This document shows positions 6,345 to 8,081 of a DNA stretch of 8,081 nt, piece by piece; positions within the stretch are counted from its first letter, which is position 1; each line of letters opens with the position of its first letter. Source of the stretch: Bacillota bacterium (lineage in GTDB: Bacteria > Bacillota > Syntrophomonadia > Syntrophomonadales > Syntrophomonadaceae). A program made the position numbers and the translations under genes. The stretch spans positions 1 to 8,081 of the forward strand of contig JAGFXV010000050.1 in the NCBI GenBank assembly GCA_017861475.1, read 5' to 3'. Below the pieces are notes generated by a model that searched no databases, was not told the origin of the DNA, and worked only from the letters and a program-made list of their open reading frames with translations.

Positions 6345-7517
6345 ATGAGTCTGCCGCTTCAAGGAATTAAAATATTGGACATCACCGCCAACCTGGCGGG
6401 ACCGTTCTGTACCCAGATCCTGGGTGACTTTGGCGCAGAGATTATCAAGGTGGAAGATATTCGCGGGGGGGACCCGTCCCGCAACAATCCGCCGTTTTTA
6501 GGGGATGAAGGTGCCAATTTTTTTGTGGTCAATCGCAATAAAAAAAGTCTGGCCTTGAACTTCCGCAGTGACGAAGGCAAAAAATTATTTAAAGAACTGG
6601 CAGCCAAATGTGATGTGGTCGTGGACAGCTTCCGTCCCGGCTATATGAAAAAGCTGGGGCTCGATTACGAAAACCTGAGATCCGTCAATCCCCGTTTGAT
6701 CTACTGTTCCATGACTGCGTACGGGCAGGAAGGTCCTATGGCTAATGCGGCCAGCCACGACGCAAATATTCTGAGTCTGTCTGGTATCACCGGTCTCACC
6801 GGTGACGGAACAGAAAAACCACAGTTGACCGGAGCCCAGTTGGGCGGTTTGGCAGGCGGCAGTTTAAATGCGGTGATTGCCATTCTTTTGGCTGTGATCC
6901 ATCGCGACAAGACCGGTCAGGGTCAATTTTGTGATGTTTCCATGCTGGATGGCTCACTGGCATTCCTCTGCAATGTCCTGGGGTTCCAGTCCGGATTCGG
7001 AGAAGAAGTGCGGGTTTTTTCCGGTCAAACTGCTTTTTACAACATATACGAGACCAAAGACGGAGGATACCTGAGTCTGGCGGCTATTGAACATAAATTC
7101 TGGAAGATATTCTGTGAAGTGATCGGCAGGCCGGATTTGCTGGAAACACACTGGGATATTCCTGCCCAGGAAAAGATGAAGCAGGAGGTGGCAGCCATTA
7201 TGCTGACCCGCACCAGGGATGAGTGGATGCAGATTTTCTCCGGGACTGACAGCTGCGTGACACCGGTCATATCCATGGATGAGGTTTGTGAACAGGCATG
7301 GGTGAAAGACCGGGATATGATCTACACACTGCCCAACTTCAGAGAATCGGGCATGGACTTGAAGATCGTCGGCCAGCCCATAAAATTATCGGAAACGCCG
7401 GCAGAAGTCAAGACCGAGTTTCCCGGACTGGGTGAACATGGTGAAGAGATCCTCGCTTCGATTGGCTATTCCCAGGAGCAAATCGAAGCGTTTAGGAGAC
7501 AAGGAATCGTTGGCTAG
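6345..7517 (+). CDS. Family III (CaiB/BaiF-type) CoA-transferase, predicted catalytic Asp replaced
   Basis: This is a cytosolic protein of 390 residues, a normal length for the CaiB/BaiF/formyl-CoA transferase/alpha-methylacyl-CoA racemase superfamily, which moves CoA between carboxylic acids or racemises acyl-CoAs. Family features seen are the N-terminal LQGIKILDITANLAGPFCTQ, FGAEIIKVE (29-37), DSFRPGYMKKLGLDYE (94-109), GPMANAASHDAN (130-141, His138/Asp139), TGQGQFCDVSMLDG (190-203) and EHKFW (249-253). The segment that normally reads like QIADLAGG, whose Asp forms the acyl-aspartyl intermediate, reads QLGGLAGG (165-172), with Gly168 at the Asp position. The rest of the fold looks intact and the frame is unbroken. 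GGGAG lies eight bases before the ATG. It stands alone after a terminator and has no partner dehydrogenase, ligase or second subunit next to it in the window. The substrate cannot be predicted. Confidence 0.92.
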   Translation: MSLPLQGIKILDITANLAGPFCTQILGDFGAEIIKVEDIRGGDPSRNNPPFLGDEGANFFVVNRNKKSLALNFRSDEGKKLFKELAAKCDVVVDSFRPGYMKKLGLDYENLRSVNPRLIYCSMTAYGQEGPMANAASHDANILSLSGITGLTGDGTEKPQLTGAQLGGLAGGSLNAVIAILLAVIHRDKTGQGQFCDVSMLDGSLAFLCNVLGFQSGFGEEVRVFSGQTAFYNIYETKDGGYLSLAAIEHKFWKIFCEVIGRPDLLETHWDIPAQEKMKQEVAAIMLTRTRDEWMQIFSGTDSCVTPVISMDEVCEQAWVKDRDMIYTLPNFRESGMDLKIVGQPIKLSETPAEVKTEFPGLGEHGEEILASIGYSQEQIEAFRRQGIVG

Positions 7518-7525
7518 CCGTCCGG

Positions 7526-7539
7526 TAAAGATATCTTTA
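7526..7539. repeat. Perfect 14-bp palindrome at a convergent gene junction
   Basis: TAAAGATATCTTTA is identical to its reverse complement. It spans the end of the 19-base gap and contains the TAA stop codon of the minus-strand GGDEF-hemerythrin gene. It has no loop bases of its own, so it is not a typical terminator hairpin. It could be chance in AT-rich sequence. Confidence 0.4.
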
Positions 7540-8081
7540 TGTTCTTATATAAGGGAAGAATTTCGTATCAACGATTTCCATATGCCCATGCACCACGTCA
7601 TCGGTAAGGAATGAGATAAAAGCAGATGATTCGAGTCCTCCGTTTATAAAAGCCTGCTTTAGCCATAAAGCCTTTTCGGCTAAGTTTTTATGAATATTGG
7701 TATGATTCATTTGTTCCGGATATCCGATCTCCAACATGACTTTTTCCTCATAGTCGAAGTGTTGGACGATATGCTCGAGCAAAATGTCAAGTTGGGTAAT
7801 TAATTCCGCTTGTTGTGTTACTTCGCTGACAAGACTGAATAATCTGTTACCCAATTCGACAATTTCGAGATGCTGCCGGTCTATTTCTTTATTTCCGCAT
7901 TCCCATTCCTTCCTCCAGGCTATATAAACGGAATCCAGAGGGAGTATTTCTTTGCTGTCTGAACAGACAAACTGATTCCTGCCGTTCTGCTTGGCATGAT
8001 ACAAGGCACGGTCAGTTCTGCGGTACCAGTGAGTAAAAGACTCGGCTCTCATTCTCTGGGCAATACCGATGCTGACGGTCC
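7537..8081 (-). CDS. GGDEF (diguanylate cyclase) end fused to bacteriohemerythrin, 5'-truncated by the window edge
   Basis: The minus-strand frame is open to the window end and reads TVSIGIAQR before the first internal Met at 8052, which is the typical last strand of a GGDEF domain. It continues with RRTDRALYHAKQNGRNQ, the usual GGDEF C-terminus, so the true start is outside and the GGDEF signature itself is not visible. After a short linker comes a full bacteriohemerythrin domain. Numbered from the Met at 8052, all seven diiron ligands are present: His61 (IDRQH), His98 and Glu102 (HFDYE), His117 and His121 (HTNIH), His157 and Asp162 (HMEIVD). Hemerythrin domains bind O2 at a diiron centre. 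Linked to a cyclase, this suggests oxygen- or redox-controlled c-di-GMP synthesis. Whether the GGDEF half is active cannot be judged here. It ends 19 bases from the convergent CoA-transferase gene. Confidence 0.93.
   Translation of the reverse strand, partial: TVSIGIAQRMRAESFTHWYRRTDRALYHAKQNGRNQFVCSDSKEILPLDSVYIAWRKEWECGNKEIDRQHLEIVELGNRLFSLVSEVTQQAELITQLDILLEHIVQHFDYEEKVMLEIGYPEQMNHTNIHKNLAEKALWLKQAFINGGLESSAFISFLTDDVVHGHMEIVDTKFFPYIRT

Overview
The window looks like chromosomal DNA from an anaerobic or facultatively anaerobic endospore-former-type Bacillota, probably in Clostridia. The reasons are strong AGGGAG/GGAGG ribosome binding sites at most starts, moderate base composition, a multi-PAS cytosolic-type kinase with a Kin-like H-box, a low-GC-style four-repeat PhoP box, and an anaerobic gene set (polyferredoxin, CaiB/BaiF CoA-transferase, bacteriohemerythrin). 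The assignment is inferred from these traits only. No rRNA, tRNA, CRISPR array, transposase or phage gene was seen.

Layout. (1) Bases 1-1997, plus strand: the 3' part of a PAS-PAS-PAS-PAS-HisKA-HATPase histidine kinase that begins before the window. (2) Bases 1998-2091: a short convergent gap holding a hairpin-forming dispersed-repeat-like element. (3) Bases 2092-3263, minus strand: a two-gene operon, a PAP2 phosphatase followed by a DUF2127 membrane protein, joined by an ATGA stop/start overlap and preceded by a perfect TATAAT. (4) Bases 3466-4856, plus strand: a TVP38/TMEM64 (VTT-domain) membrane protein and a short, degenerate PAP2-like membrane protein. (5) Bases 4857-5021: a gap with four 6-bp repeats at 11-bp period, the arrangement of a Gram-positive PhoP box, placed correctly ahead of a TAAAAT -10. 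(6) Bases 5022-6191: a NapH/CcoG-type membrane polyferredoxin with an extra C-terminal domain, closed by a clear intrinsic terminator. (7) Bases 6345-7517: a family III CoA-transferase in which the expected catalytic aspartate reads as glycine. (8) Bases 7537-8081, minus strand: the C-terminal end of a GGDEF protein fused to a complete bacteriohemerythrin domain.

How the parts may fit together. The middle four genes all encode integral membrane proteins. Two have PAP2 character and one belongs to the superfamily that contains DedA-type lipid carriers, so this block is plausibly an envelope-lipid (for example polyprenyl phosphate) handling neighbourhood. The flanking kinase and GGDEF-hemerythrin are signalling proteins, the second an oxygen or redox sensor. 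The polyferredoxin is a quinol or electron-transfer module without an adjacent partner enzyme. The most notable observations are the PhoP-box-like array upstream of a redox gene, the Asp-to-Gly CoA-transferase, the degenerate PAP2 protein, and the tandem G·A hairpin repeat.
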